From: Methylobacillus methanolivorans
GTDB taxonomy: Bacteria > Pseudomonadota > Gammaproteobacteria > Burkholderiales > Methylophilaceae
Length of the DNA: 64,000 nt
Assembly (NCBI RefSeq): GCF_044751345.1
Contig: NZ_JBIWXY010000001.1
Location: forward strand, 1,674,001 to 1,738,000
Reading direction: 5' to 3'
Below the pieces are notes generated by a model, which saw only the letters and a program-made list of their open reading frames with translations, searched no databases and was not told the DNA's origin. Shown in pieces: positions 16,458 to 25,387 of the stretch. A program made the translations under genes and the position numbers. Each line of letters begins with the position of its first letter. Position 1 is the first letter of the stretch.

Positions 16458-18563
16458 ATGCAACCTCGTTTTAAACTCCGTACAGGAGTAATGGCACTAC
16501 TTTGCCTGTCGACAGCCCACCTAGCCTTGGCTGAAGATACTTTGCCTGAAATCCAAGTAAAAGCTGAAGGCACCTCCGAGCCTCAAGTGACCGAAACCAC
16601 TAAGTCCTACACCACCAAGGCCAGTACAACTGCGACAAAACTCAACACACTATTAAAGGAAACACCACAGTCGATCTCGGTCATCACTAATAGTTTGATC
16701 AATGACTTCAAGCTGTCTTCAGTCAATGATGTGTTGGATCTCGCTACCGGCATCCGGGTGGAACGAGCAGAGACTGACCGCACTTACTATACTGCCAGAG
16801 GCTCGGACATCACAAACTTCCAGATCGACGGCATAGGCGTTCCTTTCCAGACTGGATTGCTGATCGGCGACATGGATAGCATCATCTATGACCGCATCGA
16901 GGTATTGCGCGGTGCCAATGGTCTATTAACAGCTACTGGCAATCCATCCGCCACCATCAATTTCGTACGCAAACGTCCCACTAGTGACTTTCAGGCCAAG
17001 ATCAACCTCACAGTGGGTTCATGGGACAGGCGCCGAGTAGATGCCGATATCTCCGGCCCGCTCAATGAAGCAGGCAATGTACGTGGCCGCCTGATCATGG
17101 CGCACCAAAAACGCAATTCTTACCTTGACCACTACGGACAAGAGCGAAACCTAGTTTATGGGGTCATTGAAGCAGATATTACCGACAACACCGCTGTGGC
17201 TTTTGGTCATACGTATCAGCAAAACAACACCAATACTCCAACTTGGGGGGCGCTGCCCTTGCTATATGCAGATGGCACCAAGCGACATTACAGCCGTTCC
17301 ACCATGCCAGCACCGGACTGGACTTACTGGAACACTCTTAATAACACCAGCTTTGCTGAGCTGACTCAGCTCTTTAACAATGGCTGGAAAATAAAAACGC
17401 AGTTTTCACGTAAAACAGAAACCGGCCAGTCCCATTTGTTCTATCTTACAGGCAGTGAAAACCCTAACACAGGCGCTGGATTACAATACTATGGCGGCAA
17501 TTACCATGACACATTTAAAGAGTACGTCGCAGATATTTATGCGTCCGGCCCGTTCTCCTTGGCTGGCCGCCAGCACGAATTAGTAGTCGGCTCCAGTTGG
17601 TCTCGCGCTTATGGTCGAGCCAGTGGTACTGGCACTGGCTATATCGCGCTTAATAGCTTCGATAGCATCGCCACCCTGCCCGAACCCAACTGGGTAGGAT
17701 GGTCAAACTTTGGCTCAAGGTCACAAAAGCGCCTCAACCACTATGCTGCTGCCAAATTCAACCTGACCGAGAATTTGAAACTCACGACAGGGGCCAGCAT
17801 GCTGACATACAAGTATGAAGGCGATTACTATGGTGGCAACAACGATGCGCAAGCACATGACAAGATCACCCCTTACGCAGGCATTGTGTATAACCTGACC
17901 GGACAGCACACCCTCTATGCCAGCTACACAGGCATTTACAATCCGCAAACGGCGTTAGGCGCAAATCTGCAGCCTCTGGCACCACTGGAAGGCAAGAACT
18001 ATGAGTTAGGTATCAAAAGCGATGTTCTGGCTAATCTCAATACTTCATTTGCCCTGTTCAAGACAGTACAAGAGAATCTGGCAGAATCTACTAACCAGCA
18101 AATTGGGAATGTCTATATTTCCAGGGCGATTGATGCAACTACTTGGGGTTATGAATTTGACATGTCCGGTGAAGTCACTGACCGCCTAAAAGTGAATGGT
18201 GGCTATACCCGACTGATGAGCGTCAAGGGTAAGGATGATGAAAACCAGAAACCTTATACTCCAAGGCACCTCGTCAAGCTAAGCACAACCTATCAGGTCC
18301 CTCACATCGAGAAGTTGAAGGTAGGGGCATCAGTCAACTGGCAAGACTCCACTCATTACAACTATCCAAATGGCACACGTTACACACAGGACAGCTATGC
18401 CGTGATCAATGTAATGGCAGACTACGAGCTGGATAAGCATTGGACAGCAGCAGTCAATGTCTACAACCTGACCAACGAGAAGTATGTCAGCAGCCTGATG
18501 TTTGGCCAGAGCTTCTACTCAGCCCCTATGAATGCTAGCGCAACCCTGACTTGGAAATATTAA
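16458..18563 (+). CDS. TonB-dependent siderophore receptor
   Basis: The 701-residue outer-membrane protein has a signal peptide (cleaved near Ala25), a plug domain ('LLKETPQSISVITNSLINDF', 'IEVLRGANGLLTATGNPSATINFVRKRP') and a 22-strand-type beta-barrel ending in the usual terminal aromatic residue (Tyr701). The plug phrases are typical of ferric-siderophore receptors such as FhuE/FpvA/FoxA types. It should take up an iron-siderophore complex using TonB energy. A Fur box precedes it. No siderophore synthesis genes, TonB or ABC importer are adjacent, so the ligand is unknown and may come from other microbes. Identical terminators flank the gene. Confidence 0.93.
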   Translation: MQPRFKLRTGVMALLCLSTAHLALAEDTLPEIQVKAEGTSEPQVTETTKSYTTKASTTATKLNTLLKETPQSISVITNSLINDFKLSSVNDVLDLATGIRVERAETDRTYYTARGSDITNFQIDGIGVPFQTGLLIGDMDSIIYDRIEVLRGANGLLTATGNPSATINFVRKRPTSDFQAKINLTVGSWDRRRVDADISGPLNEAGNVRGRLIMAHQKRNSYLDHYGQERNLVYGVIEADITDNTAVAFGHTYQQNNTNTPTWGALPLLYADGTKRHYSRSTMPAPDWTYWNTLNNTSFAELTQLFNNGWKIKTQFSRKTETGQSHLFYLTGSENPNTGAGLQYYGGNYHDTFKEYVADIYASGPFSLAGRQHELVVGSSWSRAYGRASGTGTGYIALNSFDSIATLPEPNWVGWSNFGSRSQKRLNHYAAAKFNLTENLKLTTGASMLTYKYEGDYYGGNNDAQAHDKITPYAGIVYNLTGQHTLYASYTGIYNPQTALGANLQPLAPLEGKNYELGIKSDVLANLNTSFALFKTVQENLAESTNQQIGNVYISRAIDATTWGYEFDMSGEVTDRLKVNGGYTRLMSVKGKDDENQKPYTPRHLVKLSTTYQVPHIEKLKVGASVNWQDSTHYNYPNGTRYTQDSYAVINVMADYELDKHWTAAVNVYNLTNEKYVSSLMFGQSFYSAPMNASATLTWKY

Positions 18564-18590
18564 CGCAGCTCATCAGGTTGATCACAACAA

Positions 18591-18616
18591 AAAGCCCCGC
18601 AATGCGGGGCTTTTTT
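18591..18616. terminator. Bidirectional terminator between receptor and VOC gene
   Basis: The stem AAGCCCCGC / GCGGGGCTT with loop AAT has a T-run on the + side and A residues before it, so it can end the receptor transcript and the convergent VOC transcript. It is the same sequence as the terminator at 16294-16318. Confidence 0.85.
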
Positions 18617-18632
18617 CATGGGTTAGCGCGAG

Positions 18633-19028
18633 TTAGAGCCTGCCTGAAATCGGCGGGTGATAAATAATCTGCACATGTGTACCCGCCGGGTCTGCGCAGT
18701 AGAAACTACGCGCACCGTCGCGGTGGGTCTTGGGCGGCATGAGTATCTTGACGCCGTGGGCAACAAAATGAGCGTGCCATTCATCGACCAACTCAAGATC
18801 ACTGATGATGAATCCAATGTGATCAAGGCGCTGCTTGCCTTCTGGCGCATCATGGCTACGATGCAAGGCTAGGTTGTCATTGCCCGAAGTCAGGTAGTAA
18901 TTGTCAGGGTCAGGCTGCCACTCAACTTGCATACCAATGAGGTCGACATAGAAATGCAGGCAGGCCTCGATATCCTGCACAAACAGGGCCACATGGCGCA
19001 GACCCTGCATGCCTTGTGGTCGGCTCAA
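18633..19028 (-). CDS. VOC-superfamily (glyoxalase/dioxygenase-like) protein
   Basis: The 131-residue protein has a single VOC unit pair: 'GLRHVALFVQDIEACLHFYVDLIGM' at the N-terminus and 'RLDHIGFIISDLELVDEWHAHFVAHGV' mid-protein, ending 'FYCADPAGTHVQIIYHPP'. Potential metal ligands are the two His of the RHVAL and DHIGF motifs and later residues. No specific enzyme can be named; it is not a clear glyoxalase I. Its start overlaps the stop of the OsmC-like gene by 4 bases, so the two are translationally coupled. Confidence 0.82.
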   Translation of the reverse strand: MSRPQGMQGLRHVALFVQDIEACLHFYVDLIGMQVEWQPDPDNYYLTSGNDNLALHRSHDAPEGKQRLDHIGFIISDLELVDEWHAHFVAHGVKILMPPKTHRDGARSFYCADPAGTHVQIIYHPPISGRL

Positions 19029-19447
19029 AGCTCAGCCTCACGGATTTCAAAATCGTGAGTAATCTCAGAAGCCTTGCCCAGCATGATGGAAGCTGAGCAA
19101 TATTTCTCAGCGGAAAGCTTCACGGCACGCTCAACCTGGGCTGGATTCAAACTCTTGCCAGTCACGACAAAATGCACATGTATCTTGGTGAAGACCTTGG
19201 GAATCTCATCGGCACGTTCAGCGCTGATCTCAGCCTCGCAATCCGTCACCGGCTGACGCGACTTTTTGAGGATGGTGACCACATCAAAAGAGGTACAAGC
19301 CCCCATACCGATTAGCAGCATTTCCATCGGACGCATGCCGAGATTACGGCCTCCCGCATCTGGCGCGCCATCGAGCACAACGGCATGACCAGTCTCGGAT
19401 TCGCCCATGAAACAGACATTCTCAATCCACTTAACACGTGCTTTCAT
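19025..19447 (-). CDS. OsmC/YhfA-family peroxide-detoxification or redox protein
   Basis: The 140-residue protein has the OsmC fold with the two conserved cysteines, Cys51 ('GMGACTSFDVV') and Cys117 ('EKYCSASIML'), which reduce organic peroxides in OsmC/Ohr. Its overall sequence is closer to the YhfA branch ('GRNLGMRPMEMLLIGMGAC'). It is cytoplasmic and shares a 4-base overlap with the following VOC gene. The exact substrate is uncertain. Confidence 0.87.
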   Translation of the reverse strand: MKARVKWIENVCFMGESETGHAVVLDGAPDAGGRNLGMRPMEMLLIGMGACTSFDVVTILKKSRQPVTDCEAEISAERADEIPKVFTKIHVHFVVTGKSLNPAQVERAVKLSAEKYCSASIMLGKASEITHDFEIREAEL

Positions 19448-19523
19448 TTTTTGACTCTTGATCCACTCATCATGGTAGATAAATCCGGCACCTGGCTTTC
19501 CGCACAGGCGCCAGGTAGGAAGC

Positions 19524-19982
19524 TTACTTAACGCCGAGCAGCTCTACATCAAACACCAGTGTCGCGTTCGGTGGAATCACGCCACCAGCGCCACGTGCGC
19601 CATAGCCATATTCTGGAGGAATAACCAGGGTACGCTTGCCACCCACCTTCATGCCAGCAAAGCCTTCATCCCAGCCGCGAATCACCTGGCCACCGCCAAG
19701 ATAGAACACGAAAGGTTCACGACGATCAACGGAGCTGTCGAACTTGGCACCCTTACCATCAGGCTTGCTGGGGTCATAGAGCCAGCCTGTGTAGTGCACG
19801 GTGACATTCAGGCCAGCCTCTGCTTCGCGGCCTTCGCCCACTTGGGTATCGATTTTCTGCAATTCGGTGATTTTGTCGCTCATTACGATTTTTTCCTTGT
19901 CACTATTGGTATCGGCTGAACAGCCACTCATGGCGAGCATGGCCAGCACGAATGCACTTGCCAGCATGGCAATTGGTTTCAT
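19524..19982 (-). CDS. FKBP-type peptidyl-prolyl cis-trans isomerase, lipoprotein
   Basis: The 152-residue protein begins with a lipoprotein signal ending in the lipobox 'LAMSGC' (Cys21) and then a single FKBP domain (about residues 40-152) with 'VTVHYTGWLYD', 'FDSSVDR', 'VIRGWDEGFAGMKVGGKRTLVIPPEYGYG' and 'VIPPNATLVFDVELL'. It should help fold periplasmic or outer-membrane proteins. It appears to be a single gene downstream of dacB on the same strand. Confidence 0.92.
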   Translation of the reverse strand: MKPIAMLASAFVLAMLAMSGCSADTNSDKEKIVMSDKITELQKIDTQVGEGREAEAGLNVTVHYTGWLYDPSKPDGKGAKFDSSVDRREPFVFYLGGGQVIRGWDEGFAGMKVGGKRTLVIPPEYGYGARGAGGVIPPNATLVFDVELLGVK

Positions 19983-20089
19983 GGATTTCTCCGATCACGG
20001 GTTTACAACAACAACGCATCAGCCAAAAAGAGGCGTTTGTACGCTGCGCGAAGCCAGTATCATACCTAGATTATTCCAGCCTGTGCGGA

Positions 20090-21490
20090 TCAAGGCTGTT
20101 GGTAAATCCAGTCGATGAGAGCATCTTGTGCCGCACGGGAAGCACTGGCTTTGGGATCGTTGACCATGATGACAGCCACCCAGCGCCGCCCCCGATTATC
20201 GTGAACATAGCCTGCCAGCGCACTGACACCATTGATCGTCCCTGTTTTCAGGTGTGCACTACCTCGGGCCTGACTGTTACGCAGGCGGTTAGCCATGGTG
20301 CCATCAACGGAGGGTATCGGCAGGGCAGAGAGATATTCCGGCATCACCGGGCTGGCATAGGCTGCCAGCAGGAAAGCAGCCATATGCTGGGCGCTGATTT
20401 GTTCATTGCGCGAAAGCCCGGAACCATTTTCCAGTATCAATTCAGGGAAATGCAGCCCTTTGCTGGCAAGCCAGGCGCGAATGGCATGAATGCCATCCAC
20501 CTCGGTAGCGGGGCTGGCCACACGCTCTGCCGCAATGGTCAGGAATAATTGCCTCACCATGAGGTTGTTGCTGTATTTGTTGATGGTGCGGATGATTTCC
20601 GACAATGGCTGCGAATCATGCGTGAGCAGGTGTGCTGCGCCTTCCGGCAACACGCCATAGCGCCATTTACCCTTGAACTTGCCCCCGAGTGACTGCCAGT
20701 GGTTGCGGAATAACGCATACGCGTAAGGGCCGTCTTCCAGCACATTCAACTCCAGCGTCTTGCTGCGGCAAGCCTGGGGAAAGTCCCCCGTGAAGGTGAC
20801 ATTCACCTCATCGCCTGATGGCTCCACCATAAATTGCACCTGGTTTTTCCAGTCACCACATTCGCCACGTACCAGCTTTAATTGGTTGTGGATATGGATT
20901 TCCGGCAACTCAGGGTCAGACTCGACCTTGAGCTTGCCGCCCTCGGCCAGAAGATAAAAAGAAGTGGACTTGATATTGACGGCAAAAGCATTGGGGATAG
21001 CGTTGTAGGGCGCATGTGGCTTATCGTCAAACTCAGCAGCATCGTGGAAGCGCCGGGCAAAATAGTTGGTATCCAGCACAATATCGCCGTGAATCTCTTC
21101 AACACCTGCCAGCCGCAGATCTTCCAGCATGGCACGCATATCAGCCGCCAGCAGGTAGGGGTCGCCGCGCCCCTGAATGATCAGGTTGCCATGCAATACG
21201 CCATTTTCCAGCCTGCCATCATGATAAAGCTCAGTACGCCAGCGATAAGCCGGCCCGAGTAGCTCCAGCCCGGCATAAGTGCTCAACAGCTTCATGGTGG
21301 ATGCCGTCTTCATTGGCCGAGTGCTATGGTGATCCAGCAGTGGAGCAGGCTGGTCGACACGCTGCACATACACAGCCACGTTTTCTTCGGCGATGCCATT
21401 CTTACGCAGCAAATCACTGACAGGTTCCGGCAAGGCAGCATGAGCCACCATGCTAGCCACCATCAGCAAGCTGAACAGCCACCACCTCAT
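20090..21490 (-). CDS. dacB: D-alanyl-D-alanine carboxypeptidase/endopeptidase (PBP4, S13 family)
   Basis: The 466-residue secreted protein has a signal peptide (residues 1-19) and the S13 penicillin-binding triad: SxxK at Ser64-Lys67 ('TASTMK'), SxN in 'KYSNNLMV', and KTG in 'AHLKTGTINGVSALAG'. It cleaves peptidoglycan cross-links and terminal D-Ala in the periplasm. It starts within the bioA stop (4-base overlap), so it is translated from the same message. Pairing of a biotin gene with a cell-wall gene appears incidental. Confidence 0.92.
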   Translation of the reverse strand: MRWWLFSLLMVASMVAHAALPEPVSDLLRKNGIAEENVAVYVQRVDQPAPLLDHHSTRPMKTASTMKLLSTYAGLELLGPAYRWRTELYHDGRLENGVLHGNLIIQGRGDPYLLAADMRAMLEDLRLAGVEEIHGDIVLDTNYFARRFHDAAEFDDKPHAPYNAIPNAFAVNIKSTSFYLLAEGGKLKVESDPELPEIHIHNQLKLVRGECGDWKNQVQFMVEPSGDEVNVTFTGDFPQACRSKTLELNVLEDGPYAYALFRNHWQSLGGKFKGKWRYGVLPEGAAHLLTHDSQPLSEIIRTINKYSNNLMVRQLFLTIAAERVASPATEVDGIHAIRAWLASKGLHFPELILENGSGLSRNEQISAQHMAAFLLAAYASPVMPEYLSALPIPSVDGTMANRLRNSQARGSAHLKTGTINGVSALAGYVHDNRGRRWVAVIMVNDPKASASRAAQDALIDWIYQQP

Positions 21491-22797
21491 ATCGTTTCCT
21501 TGAGCGCGTGCAGGGTTTGTTCCAGCATCCAGTCCATCTCTGCCTCGCTGATGACATAGGGTGGCATGAAATACACGGTATTGCCTACCGGGCGCAACAA
21601 TAGGCCACGCTGCAACGCTGCTTGATAGAAGTGCTGCTGAAATCCGGGTTGGCTGGGGGCAACATCAAACGCCCAGATCATGCCGAGATTGCGTAAATGC
21701 GCCACTGGCAGATCAGCCAAGGCAGCCAGCTGATGGTTGAGGTATTTAGTTTTGCTGCGATTGCTGTTGAGCACGTCGTGCTGCGCAAAAATCTCCAGCG
21801 TTGCCAAGGCCGCGCTACACGCCAGCGCATTACCAGTGTAGCTATGCGAATGCAGGAAACCTCGCGTGACCTTGTCATCATAAAAGGCGGCGTATATCTC
21901 ATCCGTGGTCTGCACGACAGAAAGTGGCAGGTAACCGCCAGTAATGCCCTTGGAAAGGCAGATAAAATCAGGCCGGATACCCGCCTGCTCAGTCGCGAAC
22001 ATAGTGCCAGTGCGTCCAAATCCCACGGCAATTTCATCGGCAACCAGATGCACCTGGTAACGGTCGCATATATCACGCAATTGTTGCAGGTAAGCCGGAT
22101 GGTACATCGCCATGCCAGTTGCACACTGCACCAGGGGCTCCAAGATCACTGCGGCAAGCTCGTCATGATGCTGGGCAATATATTCCTCGGCAAAGCCCGC
22201 GCAACGCAGGGCGTATTGCTCAGCACTTTCACCCGCCTCGGCAAGACGCCAATCCGGGCTCGGCAAGGTCACTGATTCCCGCAACAAGGGCGCATAGGTA
22301 TCCTTGAACAAGGCAACATCAGTGACTGACAAGGAACCCAGGGTTTCACCATGATAGCCATTCTGCAAACTAAGAAAGCGGGTCTTGCCAGCCGGGCCGC
22401 GATTGCGCCAGTAATGAAAGCTCATCTTCAGTGCGATTTCAGTCGCAGAAGCACCATCAGAGGCATAAAAACTATGCCCCAAGCCGGTCAAGATCGATAA
22501 CTGCTCAGAAAGCCGCACCACTGGCTCGTGAGTAAAACCAGCCAGGATGACATGCTCAAGCTGATCCAACTGAGCAGTGATGGCTTGCTTGATATGAGGG
22601 TGATTGTGTCCAAACAGGTTGACCCACCAGGAGCTCACGCCATCCAGGTAGCGCTTGCCATCAAAATCTTCCAGCCAGACACCTTCGCCACGCTTGATCG
22701 GCACCAGAGGCAGCATTTCGTGCTGCTTCATCTGCGTGCAAGGATGCCAGACAGATGCCAGGCTACGTTGCAACAGCGATGTATTACTGATGCTCAT
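21487..22797 (-). CDS. bioA: Adenosylmethionine-8-amino-7-oxononanoate aminotransferase
   Basis: The 436-residue protein is a class-III PLP aminotransferase of biotin synthesis that transfers an amino group from S-adenosylmethionine to KAPA. BioA hallmarks are 'WHPCTQMKQHE', 'GVSSWWVNLFGHNHP', 'YHGETLGSLSVTD', 'DEIAVGFGRTGTMFA' and the PLP lysine in 'LSKGITGGYLPLS'. No other bio genes are in the window. It lies 5 bases after the 188-residue gene and overlaps dacB. Confidence 0.95.
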   Translation of the reverse strand: MSISNTSLLQRSLASVWHPCTQMKQHEMLPLVPIKRGEGVWLEDFDGKRYLDGVSSWWVNLFGHNHPHIKQAITAQLDQLEHVILAGFTHEPVVRLSEQLSILTGLGHSFYASDGASATEIALKMSFHYWRNRGPAGKTRFLSLQNGYHGETLGSLSVTDVALFKDTYAPLLRESVTLPSPDWRLAEAGESAEQYALRCAGFAEEYIAQHHDELAAVILEPLVQCATGMAMYHPAYLQQLRDICDRYQVHLVADEIAVGFGRTGTMFATEQAGIRPDFICLSKGITGGYLPLSVVQTTDEIYAAFYDDKVTRGFLHSHSYTGNALACSAALATLEIFAQHDVLNSNRSKTKYLNHQLAALADLPVAHLRNLGMIWAFDVAPSQPGFQQHFYQAALQRGLLLRPVGNTVYFMPPYVISEAEMDWMLEQTLHALKETI

Positions 22798-22802
22798 GCG
22801 CT

Positions 22803-23348
22803 TTAATGCAGAACGTAAGGTGCCGCCTCATCTGCCAGCACGATGCGATCTGTTGACAGTCCCAAATCCCATGCCGCTTCCTGTGTCGCCAACTGCAGCA
22901 TGCTGATCAAGGCATGACTCAGCTCCGCAGTCAGCGCAATGCTGTACGTCTCGCCAGCCTGGCTATGCAGCTCCAGCATGGATTCCGTATGATCCATATG
23001 CACCAGCTTGCATTCGGTAATCAGTACCGGAGGCTCGGCATGCGCCGACTTGAGGTCATGATAGGCACCAGAAAGGTTGAAGCCTTGCATGACCGGCATA
23101 CTCACGACTTCCTGGTTGAAATGTTCCAGCAACTCTTCAGCCGTCACAGCCAAGGTGTCATGCATGGGTACAGGCGATAACTCGCTATCCTGCAACAAGC
23201 CCCACAACACGCGCACGATACGACGCGTCAACCAAGCATTAAGCTCCGACTCTTCGCCCAAGCTAACCTTCAGCAACATGCGATCCTGATGGCCGCTATA
23301 GCTCAAATGCAACTGATGAATAGCCATATCTGCGAACTCTTCCGACAT
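22803..23348 (-). CDS. Unknown cytoplasmic protein, first gene of the bioA-dacB operon
   Basis: The protein of about 181 residues has no recognised motif, signal peptide or membrane segment. It starts at the ATG at 23348, which has an AGGAG ribosome site 7 bases upstream; a start at 23369 is less likely. The sequence 'HQLHLSYSGHQDRMLLKVSLGEESELNAWLTRRIVRVLWGLL' suggests a mixed alpha/beta fold. It ends 5 bases before bioA and is probably co-transcribed with bioA and dacB. Function is unknown. Confidence 0.7.
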   Translation of the reverse strand: MSEEFADMAIHQLHLSYSGHQDRMLLKVSLGEESELNAWLTRRIVRVLWGLLQDSELSPVPMHDTLAVTAEELLEHFNQEVVSMPVMQGFNLSGAYHDLKSAHAEPPVLITECKLVHMDHTESMLELHSQAGETYSIALTAELSHALISMLQLATQEAAWDLGLSTDRIVLADEAAPYVLH

Positions 23349-23539
23349 CCAACCACTCCTGCACAACAATTCATTAAGATCGTGATTATAAAGTACTCAC
23401 GCATTCTTTACCTGATCAACCACTGCAACAGTACCCTCCTATTTCTCCCAGACTCCTGATCAGACAAGGGCTGCAGCCCAAGCAAAAAATACTGTTTGCA
23501 AAATGATCAACCCATGCGTAGGATGCCACCACATTACAA

Positions 23540-23557
23540 AATGATGAATTCATCATT
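23540..23557. promoter_or_regulatory. 18-bp perfect palindrome, possible operator
   Basis: AATGATGAATTCATCATT is an uninterrupted perfect palindrome lying 45 bases upstream of the small membrane-protein gene at 23602 and about 190 bases from the divergent operon start at 23348. It could be an operator for a dimeric repressor. No regulator gene is adjacent. Confidence 0.35.
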
Positions 23558-23601
23558 AGTTAGTGAACCAAAACACAAAAGCCTCTCTCTAACTGAGCAC
23601 T

Positions 23602-23937
23602 ATGGTTAATAAACTCAATCCTTCTGCTGTGCAAATGCGACTGTTCCTCGTATCAGTCATCTTTGCATTGATTGGATTGACGAACCATCTCATCCACTCC
23701 ACCGACAATTGGTACATTGGTGATACTGAGCCAGTCCAAGTTTCTGTCGTTGAGTCGATTGCTGGAGGTGGCGAGCCACCTACCGCGCTGGACCTTACCC
23801 TCACCGGGCTGCTTTTCACTGCACTGTTGCTGGCCACCACGCTGCCTTACTCTTGGGCACCTGTCAGCAGCGACCATGCCTACCGTCTACTTTTCTCCAA
23901 CCACGCAAGACCCCGCGACCCGCCTACCCAGGCTTAA
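23602..23937 (+). CDS. Putative small membrane protein, unknown
   Basis: The 111-residue product has two hydrophobic segments, about residues 12-30 and 64-82, with a charged loop between them, and a polar tail. There is no obvious Shine-Dalgarno site and no family is recognised. It lies alone between the bioA operon and the RND operon, with a palindrome at 23540-23557 upstream. It may be a real but poorly conserved membrane protein, or a chance frame. Confidence 0.4.
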   Translation: MVNKLNPSAVQMRLFLVSVIFALIGLTNHLIHSTDNWYIGDTEPVQVSVVESIAGGGEPPTALDLTLTGLLFTALLLATTLPYSWAPVSSDHAYRLLFSNHARPRDPPTQA

Positions 23938-24265
23938 TCCGTGTTTGTTCAGCACCCTTGCTGATGATGGAGGCTGTTTGCAGCCCAGCAACAGGATACA
24001 AGCCTGGTATAGCCTAAGCCTGTAAAACATCCTCCCGACGCTAAAGCTCCGCCCTAAAGAAACATGCTTGTCGTGATTTCCTAAGCGAGTTCGCGCGCCC
24101 AGCGCCAGACTCCTGGCCAGTCATCTGTCTGTGTTCTGAACCAGCACATCCCAGACTATCCCGCACAAGTTCTGCAGTCTCGCCACATGGCACGCACTGA
24201 TCAAGCTGAGCAGGATATTCGCCCCGGAAGAAAAGTAGCTCTCCATTTTCACCCATTGGCTAAGC
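23938..24265. other. Gene-free stretch upstream of the RND operon
   Basis: I see no convincing coding frame, terminator or known motif in these 328 bases. Short frames on the minus strand have no family resemblance or ribosome sites. The promoter of the RND efflux operon presumably lies in the last 100 bases. Confidence 0.6.
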
Positions 24266-25366
24266 ATGAATCCTATGATCAAAAAAATCTCTGTTGCCCT
24301 AGGCATCATGGCAGTGCTCTTGAGCGGTTGCCATCAAGTTGAAACCAACGAACACCAGGAATTACTCAAACTCAAGGTGACCTCGCCATTACGCAAGGAC
24401 ACCACCATTGTGAAGGAGTACGTTTCACAGATTCATGCCATCCGGCATATTGAAGTCCGCGCCCTGGAACGTGGCTATCTGCAAGATACGTTTGTCGATG
24501 AAGGCCAACAGGTCAGCAAGGGCCAGCCTATGTTCAGGATCATGCCCAACCTCTACCAGGCCGATCTGCAAAAAGCCAAGGCCGAGGCCAACATGACCAA
24601 GATCGAGTATGACAACACCAAGGCCCTGGCAGACAAGAACATCGTCTCGCCCAATGAACTAGCGTTGGCAAAAGCCAAGCTGGACAAGGCCAACGCCGAG
24701 GTCAATGTAGCAAACACGCATCTTGGCTTCACCAATATCAACGCCCCGTTCACCGGCATCATGGATCACCTGGAGGCGAGAAACGGCAGCCTGCTGGACG
24801 AAGGCGATCTGCTGACCACGCTCTCGGACATCAGCAAGATGTGGGTGTATTTCAACGTACCTGAATCCGAATATCTCGACTACATGCAAAGCAAGAAGAA
24901 CCCTTCGCAAGAGCGGGAAAAGGTAAAACTGAAAATGGCGAATGGTGAAGTATTTGATCAGGAAGGCGTGATCGAGACCATTGAGGCCGATTTCGACAAC
25001 AAGACAGGCAATATCGCTTTCCGCGCCAGCTTCCCCAACCCCAACAAGATCCTGCGTCACGGCCAGACCGGCAACATCCTCATGAGCATTCCCTACAAGG
25101 ATGCCTTGTTGATCCCGCAGAAAGCCACGTTCGAGATTCTCGATAAGGTCTATGTCTACGTCATCAGCAAGGACAACAAGGTTGAGCAACGACTCGTCAA
25201 TATCGACGGGGAACTGCCTCACCTTTACATCGTGAAGGATGGCTTGGAAGAAGGCGACAAGATCCTGGTCGAAGGCCTGCGCAAGGTACACAACGGTCAA
25301 GAGATTGCAGTCGATTTCATCGCCCCTGACAAAGCCATGTCAGACCTCAGCCTTTACGCTGAATAA
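24266..25366 (+). CDS. RND efflux periplasmic adaptor (membrane-fusion) lipoprotein
   Basis: The 366-residue protein has a lipobox, 'MAVLLSGC' (Cys22), then the biotinyl-lipoyl-like half ('VRALERGYLQDTFVDEGQQVSKGQPMFRI'), a helical hairpin (about residues 95-150), the second lipoyl half ('FTNINAPFTGIMDHLEARNGSLLDEG') and beta-barrel and membrane-proximal domains. It bridges the inner-membrane pump and the outer-membrane channel encoded next. It is the first gene of a three-gene pump operon, 21 bases before the pump. An ATG at 24275 is an alternative start. Confidence 0.92.
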   Translation: MNPMIKKISVALGIMAVLLSGCHQVETNEHQELLKLKVTSPLRKDTTIVKEYVSQIHAIRHIEVRALERGYLQDTFVDEGQQVSKGQPMFRIMPNLYQADLQKAKAEANMTKIEYDNTKALADKNIVSPNELALAKAKLDKANAEVNVANTHLGFTNINAPFTGIMDHLEARNGSLLDEGDLLTTLSDISKMWVYFNVPESEYLDYMQSKKNPSQEREKVKLKMANGEVFDQEGVIETIEADFDNKTGNIAFRASFPNPNKILRHGQTGNILMSIPYKDALLIPQKATFEILDKVYVYVISKDNKVEQRLVNIDGELPHLYIVKDGLEEGDKILVEGLRKVHNGQEIAVDFIAPDKAMSDLSLYAE

Positions 25367-25387
25367 CCCACTCAGGTGACGAGATAA

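Noticed and set aside
24041..24309. Short minus-strand frames upstream of the RND operon
   Set aside because: They have no ribosome site or family similarity and lie in a likely promoter region.
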